Source: Chloroflexota bacterium
Lineage (GTDB): Bacteria; Chloroflexota; Ktedonobacteria; Ktedonobacterales; Ktedonobacteraceae
Assembly (NCBI GenBank): GCA_902812455.1
Contig: CADDZH010000086.1
Coordinates: 1 to 22,955, forward strand
Direction: 5' to 3'
Length of the DNA: 22,955 nucleotides
In this document: in pieces, positions 7,729 through 15,411 of the stretch
Layout: the number at the start of each line of letters is the position of its first letter
Numbering within the stretch: the first letter of the stretch is position 1
Translations under genes and position numbers: made by a program
The notes under the pieces: generated by a model
Told to the model about the DNA's origin: nothing
Database searches by the model: none
What the model saw: only the letters and a program-made list of their open reading frames with translations

Positions 7729-7737
7729 TGGTATACT
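7729..7737 (+). promoter_or_regulatory. Extended -10 promoter of ispH
   Basis: TGGTATACT (TGn plus TATACT) lies right after the stop of the HemA-like gene and about 155 bases before the ispH start. The leader it would produce contains repeat copy B. Confidence 0.45.
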
Positions 7738-7790
7738 CTGTGTGACAAGAATGATAACAAATGAATCCTCCACCAGTATGGCCAGGATAC

Positions 7791-7836
7791 AGGCCGATGA
7801 ATCGGCGATGGGCGCGATCAATCGGCCCCTACGACC
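7791..7836. repeat. Interspersed palindromic repeat, copy B
   Basis: The palindrome GCCGATGAATCGGC is followed by GATGGGCGCGATCAATCGG and CCCCTAC, in register with copy A. It is enclosed by CCACCA (7770-7775) and TGGTGG (7840-7845), which can close an outer stem. It sits in the untranslated leader of ispH. Confidence 0.75.
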
Positions 7837-7891
7837 TGTTGGTGGATGATTGTGTTCATGTGCATTATCATGCCCAGCTATAGAGGATTTG

Positions 7892-8776
7892 ATGGAAGTC
7901 ATTAAAATTTCTCCCCGTGGCTATTGTTATGGTGTAGTTGATGCCTTGCAAATGGCGCGGCAGGCAGCTAAAGATCCCAATATTCCGCGCCCGATCTACA
8001 TTATCGGGCAAATCGTACACAATCGTCATGCCATAGAAGAATTGACGGGCATTGGAGTGATCACCCTGGATGGGCCAGATAGAGCAACCATCCTGGAACA
8101 GGTGAAGGAAGGCACGGCCATCTTCACTGCTCACGGCGTCTCCCCACTTGTAAAGCAACGGGCGCGAGAGCGAGGCCTGCATTGTATCGATGCAACCTGC
8201 CCGGATGTGACCAGAACCCACGATCTTGTCCGCGACCTGGTGGCAAACGGCTACTATATCCTCTATATTTGCAAGAAGGGGCATCCTGAGCCAGAAGGGG
8301 TGCTCGGAGAAGTGCCCGGGCACATTAGCCTGATCGAGGATGAGGCTGATGTGGATGCGCTGGAGCTGGCACCTGCTCAGCAGGAAAAACTGGCTATTGC
8401 AACTCAGACAACGCTTTCCCAATGGGACACAAGGCGGGTCATCCAGTACATTAAAGAGCGCTATCCACACGTGGAAGTACACATTGACATTTGCGCTGCG
8501 ACACAAACACGCCAGGAAGCGGTAGCTAGCCAGGCCAAGGGAGCGGATTTAACCATCGTCGTTGGCGACCCTCGCAGTAACAACACGAACCGCCTCGTCC
8601 AGGTCTCCGAAGAACTTGCCCGCGTTCCCGCCATTCGCATTGAGGACCTATCACAGTTGAAGCCAGAATGGTTGAAGGGCAAAAAGCGCGTCGCAGTTAC
8701 CGCCGGCGCATCGACCCCCAGCCAGTTGACCAGGGAAGTTATCCGCTATCTTGAACAATATGAGCCGCAGGAATAA
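7892..8776 (+). CDS. ispH: 4-hydroxy-3-methylbut-2-enyl diphosphate reductase (IspH/LytB)
   Basis: This iron-sulfur enzyme performs the last step of the MEP isoprenoid pathway, making IPP and DMAPP. Starting at the ATG at 7892 the protein has 294 residues, normal for the family. The three cluster cysteines are C12 (GYCYGV), C103 (DATCPDV) and C201 (DICAATQTRQEA). The substrate-binding HNRHAIEEL, TAHGVSP and GHPEPEG segments are present, with E133 matching the catalytic glutamate, and so is the C-terminal VGDPRSNNTNRL and VTAGAST. The frame is open for 14 more codons to an ATG at 7850, but AGAGGA just upstream of 7892 and alignment with other IspH proteins favour the shorter start. The next gene begins 48 bases downstream and may be co-transcribed. 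Confidence 0.95.
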   Translation: MEVIKISPRGYCYGVVDALQMARQAAKDPNIPRPIYIIGQIVHNRHAIEELTGIGVITLDGPDRATILEQVKEGTAIFTAHGVSPLVKQRARERGLHCIDATCPDVTRTHDLVRDLVANGYYILYICKKGHPEPEGVLGEVPGHISLIEDEADVDALELAPAQQEKLAIATQTTLSQWDTRRVIQYIKERYPHVEVHIDICAATQTRQEAVASQAKGADLTIVVGDPRSNNTNRLVQVSEELARVPAIRIEDLSQLKPEWLKGKKRVAVTAGASTPSQLTREVIRYLEQYEPQE

Positions 8777-8824
8777 AGAGGGCCTGGAACCAGTATTTCG
8801 TAAAGCGGTATGAAGGTGTAGTGT

Positions 8825-11068
8825 ATGCAGACGTTGAGACAAGAGCTGGCAAAATGCGAACCTCAACAAGCCGAAGAGATTTATCATTTATGGGGCATGG
8901 ATGGCCTGAGTGAGAAGGAGCGCAAAAAACGCGAGGATATCCTCCTAAAGCATGTGAAAGAACCTGTGGCAGCCCGTTTTGTATGGGAGTATCTATCTCC
9001 AGATGAGCGCCAGATATTGTATCGCATTGTAGGAACTTCGGCGCGCAGCGGGGCAAGGCGCGATATTACACTCAAAAAGTCTCTCCTCTCAGAAAAACGC
9101 TTTGAAGCCGTTGTTGCCTCTCTCGAGCGCCATCTTCTCTTATGGGAAGATACAGTCAAAATACGCTCTGAGCGCTATAATTCGGCAAGCAGGCGTATGA
9201 TCACCACCGTCGAAGATGTAGACCTGCTACACCCCTATATGGAGAGCGCCGATGCTCTCTACCAGGCAGGGAAAGAGCTGTTCTCCGAGAAGTCCGATCG
9301 ATCGCAAATGACGCTCGATAAGATACTGACCTCCTTCTATCACGGCGACCTGAATGTCGCTGCGCGTCACTATGACATACAACAAAACTACTACCACTAC
9401 TACTCGAATGCGGAACTGCGCACAGCCATCAAGGACGAGCTCATGCTGCCGGAAGGGGCTTTTGAGATACTCCAGCAGCTTGATCCTTCGCTTCACACGC
9501 TCTTCAAGTGGCTCTGCGAACAGGGCGGCAGGGTGAGTATCAAAGCATTGCGCAAGCACACAGGCTATGCTGATGCAGCCCTTTTCAATGCGCTGCATAC
9601 CTTTGAAGAGTTCGCTATTGCCTTCGATACCTTCTCCCAGGGAGAACGTGTGCTCTTTGTACCAGCAGATGTTTTCGAGAACCTGAAGAAAGCTGTCACA
9701 CTGGCACTTCCTGAACCATCGCACGCTGGCCTGGTGCAGCCTGGCGAGCCGCCGCAAGCCATACGTGAAGGCGCAACTCCTCTGCTGTATGACCTCGCCA
9801 GCGTTGTAGGTTCCATTTACCAGCAAGCAATAGAGCCAACGCAGGCCGGGAAAGTGCCCAAGCGCATCGCCTCCAAGATCCAGCCGTTGATGCATGGCAA
9901 ACCCCGCATCAGGTATATGAATGAGGGCGACGAGTATATGGAGATGGTGTTTCATATCGCTGAGGAACTGGGGATTATCCATGTCTCCAGGCCCGCACTC
10001 GAAGGCATCAAGCCGCGCTACGAGCCTGGCCCTGCTCTCGAACAGTGGTCAAAGCTGGATATGGTCGAGCAGGCGAGGCGCGTGCTCCAGTGCTGGACGA
10101 AGAGCTTTCGCTGGATCGATATTCTGGGAGTAAACTTCCGGCAGACAGACCCGTATTACTGGAATCCAGTTGCAGGCCGTGGCGCTATACTTGAATTCTT
10201 GAAGGAGTGTGTGCCTGGACAATGGTATACTGTCTCATCCCTGCTGGACACCATCTGGGACAAGAATCCCAACGTGCTGCGCCCAACCCAATATCGCATG
10301 CCCTCTTCTGAGCGACGCAAGTCTGCCTCGATGCATGTCAAGTGGAATAGCTGCGAAGGTGAGCTGTTTACAGGCCTGCTCAATTCCTCGCTGTATGAGA
10401 TGGGCATTGTTGCTCTTGGCTACCAGCAGCCTGAACTGCCCAATGCCGATCACCCGAAAAATCCCGATGCCTTCATGATTACTGAACTTGGCGCGGCTGT
10501 CCTGTCTTCAGACAAAGCTTCTCATGCTGTACACTCCCAGGAGGGTGGCAAGCGTTCACTGGTATTGCAGCCCAACTTCGAGTTGTTGCTCCTGCACCCC
10601 GATATGCCCACCCTGTACAGCCTCTTGCCCTTTGCCCAGATCAACCAGATGGATATCGTGAGCCGCCTGACACTCTCCCGCAACTCGGTCTTGCGTGGCG
10701 TCGAGGCAGGCCACGATGTAGAGGAAATCCTCAAGGTTTTAGAGGAACACAGCCAGAAGGAGATACCGCAAAACGTGGCCTATACGCTGCGCGATTGGGT
10801 GAAAGCCTATAGGGATACCAGAATCTCACAGGTCTTCTTGCTTGAAGTCTCCAGTGAAGCCATAGCGGATGAAGTGTGCGCCTCTCCCAAAATGCAACGT
10901 TTTGGCCTGCGCAAGCTTGCGCCCCGGGTGCTGGTTGCAAACAACAGCGTCAACCTGCAAGAACTGCGGCACGCCCTGGAAAAAGAAGGCATTGTCGTGC
11001 GCGTGAGCGACGATATCATCACGCGGCAAAATCGCTACGAGATTGCTACCGCTGGCAGGCTTCGATAA
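8825..11068 (+). CDS. XPB/Ssl2 N-terminal-like (Helicase_C_3) protein without helicase motor
   Basis: The 747-residue protein contains no Walker A, DEAH or other helicase motif. Its C-terminal part (about 576-725) reads SLVLQPNFELLLLHPDMPTL..., then DIVSRLTLSRNSVLRG and LLEVSSEAIADEV...LAPRVLVANNSVNLQELRHAL. This is the pattern of the Helicase_C_3 / XPB-N-terminal domain found ahead of the motor in bacterial XPB-type helicases and in free-standing actinobacterial and Chloroflexota proteins. The N-terminal 550 residues are mostly helical and charged, with winged-helix-like stretches such as GRVSIKALRKHTGYADAALF near 240. In XPB this domain touches DNA and damage-recognition partners; here the function is unknown. 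The ATG at 8825 follows AAGG by about eight bases. The 3' end overlaps the convergent gene at 11046 by 23 bases. Confidence 0.7.
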   Translation: MQTLRQELAKCEPQQAEEIYHLWGMDGLSEKERKKREDILLKHVKEPVAARFVWEYLSPDERQILYRIVGTSARSGARRDITLKKSLLSEKRFEAVVASLERHLLLWEDTVKIRSERYNSASRRMITTVEDVDLLHPYMESADALYQAGKELFSEKSDRSQMTLDKILTSFYHGDLNVAARHYDIQQNYYHYYSNAELRTAIKDELMLPEGAFEILQQLDPSLHTLFKWLCEQGGRVSIKALRKHTGYADAALFNALHTFEEFAIAFDTFSQGERVLFVPADVFENLKKAVTLALPEPSHAGLVQPGEPPQAIREGATPLLYDLASVVGSIYQQAIEPTQAGKVPKRIASKIQPLMHGKPRIRYMNEGDEYMEMVFHIAEELGIIHVSRPALEGIKPRYEPGPALEQWSKLDMVEQARRVLQCWTKSFRWIDILGVNFRQTDPYYWNPVAGRGAILEFLKECVPGQWYTVSSLLDTIWDKNPNVLRPTQYRMPSSERRKSASMHVKWNSCEGELFTGLLNSSLYEMGIVALGYQQPELPNADHPKNPDAFMITELGAAVLSSDKASHAVHSQEGGKRSLVLQPNFELLLLHPDMPTLYSLLPFAQINQMDIVSRLTLSRNSVLRGVEAGHDVEEILKVLEEHSQKEIPQNVAYTLRDWVKAYRDTRISQVFLLEVSSEAIADEVCASPKMQRFGLRKLAPRVLVANNSVNLQELRHALEKEGIVVRVSDDIITRQNRYEIATAGRLR

Positions 11069-11381
11069 TTTGCAGAGCCTGCTGGCGGGCATCCAGTTGG
11101 ATAAGCGTCACCATTTGCTGGAAGATCACGTGGCGAAGCAGATTACGGCGGAATATTAGCTCGTTCCTCACCTCTTCTGGCAGTTGCAAGGTCTCCTGCT
11201 CGTCTGCCAGGCGTTGATCGATCTTGCGCAACTTTAAGCCAAAGAAAGCCAAACGTAATAGTTCAAAGCGCTGCCTTTGCTCCTGCGACTCCAGAGCGCT
11301 GCCTGTGGGAAATGCCGTAATATCAACTGGGGGCTCCTGTAGAAGATTGCGCGTTGCATCTCTACTCGTGCTTGTTGCCAT
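11046..11381 (-). CDS. Uncharacterised 111-residue helical protein
   Basis: I do not recognise it. The first 30 residues are polar (MATSTSRDATRNLLQ...). The rest is predicted as two or three long amphipathic helices rich in Leu, Arg, Glu and Gln (RFELLRLAFFGLKLRKIDQRLADEQETLQLPEEV, then RRNLLRHVIFQQMVTLIQLDARQQALQIIEA), which suggests a coiled-coil or helical-bundle adaptor. I chose the ATG at 11381 because AGGAGA lies eight bases upstream; the frame stays open for 42 more codons without a better site. The last 23 bases are antisense to the end of the XPB-like gene. Confidence 0.65.
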   Translation of the reverse strand: MATSTSRDATRNLLQEPPVDITAFPTGSALESQEQRQRFELLRLAFFGLKLRKIDQRLADEQETLQLPEEVRNELIFRRNLLRHVIFQQMVTLIQLDARQQALQIIEACQR

Positions 11382-11442
11382 GATGCCTTCTCCTTTGCCT
11401 GCCACTTCCCTGCTTGCTACTGTCGAAATATCCATGCCAGGC

Positions 11443-11451
11443 ATTCTACCA
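11443..11451 (-). promoter_or_regulatory. Extended -10 promoter of the 111-residue protein gene
   Basis: Read leftward, TGGTAGAAT lies about 60 bases upstream of the ATG at 11381. It has the same TGGTA start as the boxes before ispH and the folD-like gene. The -35 is not recognisable. Confidence 0.35.
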
Positions 11452-11577
11452 GAAGCAAGCAGAGGCTGTATGGAGAACAGGTAAGGATATGGTTGAGAAA
11501 CAAGCAAGCGGCGTTAACGATCCATAACACATCTGAGCAGATCGTACAAAACGGGAAAAACCTACTGATTGCCCATA

Positions 11578-11620
11578 GAGGGCGATGGTGGCCGGTAACG
11601 AAGAATCGCCCCTACCCTCA
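11578..11620. repeat. Interspersed palindromic repeat, copy C
   Basis: GGGCGAT and AATCGCCC arms surround a GGTGGCCGGTAACGAAG centre, and the right end reads CGCCCCTACCCTCA, identical to the right end of copy D at 16764-16797. Apart from this copy and the extended -10 box at 11443-11451, the 398-base stretch between 11382 and 11779 shows nothing I can support. No convincing gene is visible there. Confidence 0.65.
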
Positions 11621-11779
11621 TTTCCTTACCTATTATTATAGATGCTATGCCGCTCCATGTGTACGGTTATCATCGTTTACTAATGCCAACTCGTTATTAA
11701 TAGTAAGAGGCCTCCTGCGACAATGCACTAGCTACTTTGCTAGCTATGCATTCCGCTGCAAACGAGTAAAGTAAGGCCG

Positions 11780-12733
11780 CTATCCCAAATGGCATTCTCC
11801 CCTGGTATTCTCTGTTGGGTCTTGAGGAATGTCATCGATCGATTCATCTGGTTGATAATCCGGCTCGAGTTCTCGGATGGCACGCTCAACGCGAGCATAC
11901 TTTTGTTCGAGCCAATCCAAATAGTGCTGGACCCGCTCTCTCACTTCACCGTCCTCTGCCTGATCATACCATTGCCTTAGACGATAGTTCCTAAGATATT
12001 CACCATGCTGCTCGGTGTGAAGATGGGTCAACAGCTCTGGGAGCGTACTCTTATCACTCTCGATCAAGCCAAGCCTCTCAAAGCTCCCATTTCCATTATC
12101 AAGCATGAGCTCGTATGTGTTTGTCGGGAGTTCCCGGTCATCGCTGTAGACCTCAAAGCGTTTAAGCTGAAATCGCCCATATTCTTTGACTGTGGGGCCA
12201 GTTTGTGAACGCAAGGAATGAAGCACAACCCGTTTGCTGACCAGTTCACCGGCGCTGTTGTATAACTCAGCTTCAACAGGCCCCTTCATCTGCTCTCCGG
12301 TCAGGAAGAGCACCACGCCATCTTCAACGCTATCCTCCACTACTTTTCCGTCTGCACTGATTAGCCGTACCCGCGTGATATTGGAGCTCCGGTCAATGAC
12401 TTTTCCACCGGCCCACAACCCCCAGGAAGAGTCCTCCCAACCGAATCCACCCACCATATTCAGCCAGGGCTTGTCGCTATCCCATGCTCTTCTTAAAGAA
12501 GGCTGTCCATCAATCTCCAGAAGAAAGCTCGTTGCGCCAGAAATATGCTCTTTTTCACGCCTCGTGGCAAAATAGATACCTGTGTGCTGCTGCCCGGTCT
12601 CGGTTTCATAGCTCACCGCGTACAGGTGGTGATGAGGAATGCTGCGTTCTTTAAGGAAGCGGATGGTACCAGCTTTAGCTCTAGAGCTGATAAGCTGCTC
12701 GATAATATCCTGTTTCGGATCACGCTGGCTCAT
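11780..12733 (-). CDS. Uncharacterised 317-residue protein, paralogue of the 188-residue protein downstream of the zinc ribbon
   Basis: I do not recognise the family. Residues 21-175 match the 188-residue protein at 13487-14053 along its whole length, including IRFLKERSIPH (24-34), YETETGQQ, GGxVID, ARVRLIS-like TRVRLIS, VVLFLTGEQM and VEAELYNSAGELVSK. The pattern is an N-terminal helix, then beta-rich sequence with several Trp and Gly-Gly turns. The C-terminal 140 residues are extra: a short beta segment, then a charged helix with a WLEQKYARVERAIRELEPDY core and an acidic tail. There is no signal peptide or membrane segment. The ATG at 12733 has AGGAG seven bases upstream. Confidence 0.75.
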   Translation of the reverse strand: MSQRDPKQDIIEQLISSRAKAGTIRFLKERSIPHHHLYAVSYETETGQQHTGIYFATRREKEHISGATSFLLEIDGQPSLRRAWDSDKPWLNMVGGFGWEDSSWGLWAGGKVIDRSSNITRVRLISADGKVVEDSVEDGVVLFLTGEQMKGPVEAELYNSAGELVSKRVVLHSLRSQTGPTVKEYGRFQLKRFEVYSDDRELPTNTYELMLDNGNGSFERLGLIESDKSTLPELLTHLHTEQHGEYLRNYRLRQWYDQAEDGEVRERVQHYLDWLEQKYARVERAIRELEPDYQPDESIDDIPQDPTENTRGECHLG

Positions 12734-12832
12734 ACGCTGGCTCCTGGCAGCTTCATCTAGGTCTTATACCGGACGTATTTTGATCTCTTTCTGCTAAGTG
12801 TAGTAAACTTCTTCAGAGAGCATATCATATGA

Positions 12833-12907
12833 GGAGCCATTCTCAAAGGAGCTATCCTTAAAGAGACCAACTTTACTCAAGCAGACCTTACTAATGTGAA
12901 GAACTGA
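12833..12907 (+). pseudogene. Remnant of a pentapeptide-repeat protein
   Basis: Directly after an in-frame TGA, 24 codons read GAILKGAILKETNFTQADLT and then NVKN before a stop. That is about four consecutive A(N/D/I)LxX-type pentapeptide repeats, the right-handed beta-helix repeat. There is no start codon or ribosome site, and no repeats are visible in any frame upstream. It is therefore the 3' stub of a lost gene, lying on the strand opposite to its neighbours. Confidence 0.55.
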
Positions 12908-12938
12908 ACAGCTTAGCCGCTTTGTCAAATGAGAAAAG

Positions 12939-12989
12939 GCAGGTGCTAGTGTGTAATATTAGTCCATTACTACTCGCACTAGCACCTGC
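12939..12989 (-). terminator. Perfect 13-bp inverted repeat, probable terminator of the 132-residue protein gene
   Basis: GCAGGTGCTAGTG (12939-12951) is perfectly inverted at 12977-12989, with a 25-base loop that can form a further GTAAT/ATTAC stem. Read leftward it starts 11 bases after the stop at 13000 and is followed by CTTTTCTC, a weak T-rich tail. Read rightward it is followed by GTTTAATT. The perfect arms suggest selection; a transcription terminator is the simplest role. Confidence 0.5.
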
Positions 12990-12999
12990 GTTTAATTGA

Positions 13000-13398
13000 T
13001 CAGGAAACACCCCAGAGAAGCAAATTCCCTGTTTGGGCATCAAACACCTCAACGCCTGCATCAAAAGTAGCCGGAAGTGTCTGCCCAGGAGGAACAGAAA
13101 CATACTTTGGATAAAATGGTCCACGCAATTCTACATAACAGACCATTGCATTATCTGGAAGGCCAATCGGCTCCCCTCCCATCAGTGCCTGCGCATCTTT
13201 AGTGGTTATAAACCTGATGCTTACAATGGTGGGTGGAGCACCCGAAACAGTTGGGCCAGCAGAAAAGGAATGGATGAGGTAATATCGCCTTACATCCGCT
13301 GCAGTAAATGCAGGTGTACCATGCCTCGTAGGAGTGATTGCTGGCACTCCACGAGAAGGCATCAGTTTATTATGCTTAGGAAATGGCCTATCACGCAT
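13000..13398 (-). CDS. Uncharacterised 132-residue protein
   Basis: I cannot assign a function. The protein has a short basic, Pro-rich start, then TPTRHGTPAFTAADVRRYY, a helix that leads into alternating beta strands (IVSIRFITTKDAQAL, MVCYVELRGPF) and a conserved-looking end, GVEVFDAQTGNLLLWGVS. There is no Cys pair, membrane segment or signal peptide. The compositional regularity, intact frame and following 13-bp hairpin support a real gene. No clear ribosome site precedes the ATG at 13398, and an internal ATG 12 codons later is no better. It lies between the two paralogues at 11780 and 13487 in the same orientation, separated from each by about 90 and 270 bases. Confidence 0.6.
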   Translation of the reverse strand: MRDRPFPKHNKLMPSRGVPAITPTRHGTPAFTAADVRRYYLIHSFSAGPTVSGAPPTIVSIRFITTKDAQALMGGEPIGLPDNAMVCYVELRGPFYPKYVSVPPGQTLPATFDAGVEVFDAQTGNLLLWGVS

Positions 13399-13486
13399 AG
13401 CACTCTGTCTCGTATCACGAAGTTATAGCGGTGCGCATGGCAAACTGGCACTTGATCATCTTATGTAGTTACAGTAAAACCAGCCT

Positions 13487-14053
13487 TCACTCTGGCTGAT
13501 GCCACGCAGGAAATGCAACTTGCTTACCCACCAGCACACCGGAACGATCATACAGCTCAGCTTCGATTGGCCTTTGCATTTCCCGCTCTGTCAGGAACAG
13601 GACAAAACCATACTCAACGTGGTCCTCTAACACCTGCCCATTGCTACTGATTAGCCGCACCCGTGCCATACCAAAGCCGTGGTCGATGACTCGTCCCCCG
13701 GCATAAAACGGTGTGCCCTCTTTCCCCCAAAAGCCTCCTAGCTGCACCCAGGGCTGGCTCGTATCCCGCTCCGCTTTCGTTAGAGCATGTCCTTCCGTCT
13801 CACTCCAATAATCCCTGAGTTGCCAGAGACCGGCCTCATCCTGTTTCACAAAGCAGATACCCATTCGCTGCTGTCCCGTTTCGGCTTCATATGCGACCAG
13901 GTACAACTGGTAATGGGGAATGCTGCGTTCTTTGAGGAAGCGTATGGCAGAGGCTCTGGCAATCTCGCCTTCCTGCCGCATGACTTGCACATGAGTTTCT
14001 GGCGGATTGCTCAGAAATTCGATGATGGCCTGCTTTGCATCCTGGTACATCAT
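13487..14053 (-). CDS. Uncharacterised 188-residue protein, paralogue of the 317-residue protein
   Basis: The protein lacks any motif I can name. After a helical N-terminus (MMYQDAKQAIIEFL) come AIRFLKERSIPH (36-47), YEAETGQQRMGI, a Trp-rich beta segment, YAGGRVIDHGFGMARVRLIS and FVLFLTEREMQRPIEAELYD. All of these recur in the 317-residue neighbour, which has an added C-terminal helix. The start ATG at 14053 overlaps the stop of the zinc-ribbon gene (ATGA), so the two are translationally coupled and may act together. The second codon is also ATG. Confidence 0.75.
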   Translation of the reverse strand: MMYQDAKQAIIEFLSNPPETHVQVMRQEGEIARASAIRFLKERSIPHYQLYLVAYEAETGQQRMGICFVKQDEAGLWQLRDYWSETEGHALTKAERDTSQPWVQLGGFWGKEGTPFYAGGRVIDHGFGMARVRLISSNGQVLEDHVEYGFVLFLTEREMQRPIEAELYDRSGVLVGKQVAFPAWHQPE

Positions 14054-14295
14054 GTGCTTTCTCGTGGCTCCTTCACATTGCCCCCGATGGCTGGTCGTAC
14101 CTGTACCTGGAGATAGGTGCTCTCCTCATTCCCACACTGCTCGCAGGCTATCCCGATGGCACCAAGACGATATTTCATCATAGAGCCTGCGTGCATCCTG
14201 ATGCCTACGGAGTTGTCCGCCTTATTGCGGGTGTAAATCGTTTCCTCACCACACTCATCGCAGATCTTCTTTACAATAACAGTACAAGTGTTCAT
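14050..14295 (-). CDS. Small zinc-ribbon-like protein
   Basis: The 81-residue protein carries two CxxC knuckles, CDECG (C12, C15) and CEQCG (C51, C54), separated by 35 residues that include YTRNKADNSVGIRMHAG. The spacing fits a zinc ribbon, a module used for nucleic-acid or protein binding. A perfect AGGAGG lies seven bases before the ATG at 14295, the best ribosome site in this region. The stop overlaps the start of the 188-residue protein gene, so it heads a two-gene unit. Confidence 0.75.
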   Translation of the reverse strand: MNTCTVIVKKICDECGEETIYTRNKADNSVGIRMHAGSMMKYRLGAIGIACEQCGNEESTYLQVQVRPAIGGNVKEPREST

Positions 14296-14388
14296 AGCGT
14301 TTCCTCCTGTCGTATGGCCTCAGCAGTACTGCTCACAGCTCAATAAGAGTCTCCTCTGTCGTCTCTACTTCTGTTAACAAGGCATTCT

Positions 14389-14550
14389 TCAATTATACGC
14401 CGATGCTGTAAATAGCCTCGCCAGCCCATCCTTGAAAGGGCTATTTTCGATAGCTTCAAGCAGGTACAACCAGTCATCCTTGGACAGTTGGTCGATGATT
14501 GGCCCTTGTTTCCCATCATAATCACCGTAGATGGACGTTCGCCACTGAAT
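14389..14550 (-). pseudogene. Possible C-terminal fragment of a decayed gene
   Basis: One leftward frame reads coherently as QWRTSIYGDYDGKQGPIIDQ, then LSKDDWLYLLEAIENSPFKDG and LARLFTASAYN before TGA, which has the look of a real amphipathic protein end. It has no start codon and an in-frame TAA immediately upstream. I do not recognise the family. A longer overlapping frame (14340-14627) is compositionally odd and I do not believe it. Confidence 0.3.
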
Positions 14551-14656
14551 TTACAGCTTCTGAGGGAAGTATACCTGATGGGGCGCGGATCGGCTAGACG
14601 ATGACAAGGGCGATTCTCATCCTTCACGTCTATCTCTTATGAGACCATTCCAAAGC

Positions 14657-14750
14657 TGGGGCAAACTGGCTGCTTGATACAAATGTCATTCGCTTGCCGT
14701 TGGAACGAACCAATAAATGACTCATTTTAGTAAGCGTTCAGTTTGCCCCA
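14657..14750. mobile_element. 94-bp element with inverted termini (MITE-like or IS remnant)
   Basis: The two ends begin with the same 12 bases, TGGGGCAAACTG, in opposite orientation. Similarity continues inward for about 35 bases with small gaps (GCTTGATACAAATG against GCTTACTAAAATG, then TCATT on both). Little else lies between them, and no transposase is encoded. I could not identify a clear target duplication. The element lies between two gene remnants. Confidence 0.5.
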
Positions 14751-14772
14751 AGAGTAAGTGCTGATATAAGCC

Positions 14773-15411
14773 CTAGCTTCCAAACGAGCATTGAGTACCT
14801 GATTCGTAGTCGCATGAGATTGCTTGTCCGCCCGCGTTCTGATTGTTTGGCGGTATCTGCCAGTACATTTGAGGCGGGTTAAATGCTGTTAAGAAGTCGA
14901 CAGGCCTAAACTGAAAGTGGAATTTGCCACTACTATCTACGTACTGCGATTGATCTTCATATACGCCCCACACTTCGTGCCCAGTGACTTCGTCAGTTAT
15001 TTGTTCTTGATAGCCCATTGAAGCGAACGAATGGGCTACACCGCTAGCGTAGGGGATATAGACAGTGTGGTGGTCGCCAGAATAGCCCCAAATTTGTACC
15101 AGCATACCGCCACCATTAGACACATATGGGTTAATCTGCAGCGCCATTGGCAGATTCGCGTCATCGTTCGGCATAGGCCAACAAGAAGGTGACTCAACAT
15201 CGCCAGAGGTCGTAGTCCAGAAAACGAAGAAGTACGCAGCCTTGGACCCACCGCCGAGATTGCATAACCCTGTAGCTGGCTGGTCAATTTCTTCGCCGGC
15301 ATGGATATTAGAATTAATATCTGCGCCGCCTTTCCCTCCCCATACAGCTAGGAATCTCTGAAGGGTAGCGTCGTTTGTGTTAAAATGTACACCTATCTGA
15401 TAGCTCTTGCG
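14773..15411 (-). pseudogene. Probable pseudogene of a beta-rich, secreted-type protein
   Basis: A leftward frame is open for 212 codons with convincing protein character from its very start: TNDATLQRFLAVWGGKGGAD, HAGEEID, AAYFFVFWTTTSGDVE, LQINPYVSNGGGMLVQIW, YIPYASGVAHSF, and an end rich in Asn, Gln and Cys. The first ATG is 79 codons in, at 15174, and would discard half of the ordered core. An overlapping frame just upstream reads NGESDVLSQKIAQELSDRC before stopping, which suggests a frameshift and loss of the true start. The Gly/Trp/Tyr-rich beta pattern vaguely recalls G1-type (eqolisin) peptidases, but I see no decisive catalytic Glu/Gln pair, so that is speculation. If translated from 15174 it would give a 133-residue product. 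Confidence 0.45.

Noticed and set aside
7850..7891. Upstream ATG extension of ispH
   Set aside because: The added residues are Cys/Ser-rich and absent from IspH proteins. The better ribosome site belongs to the ATG at 7892.
9227..9982. Leftward 251-codon frame antisense to the XPB-like gene
   Set aside because: Long antisense frames are expected opposite a GC-rich long gene. This one has no domain and no start context.
14340..14627. Leftward 95-codon frame
   Set aside because: It is Cys/Arg-rich with no ribosome site. A different frame over the same bases has better protein character but is itself only a fragment.
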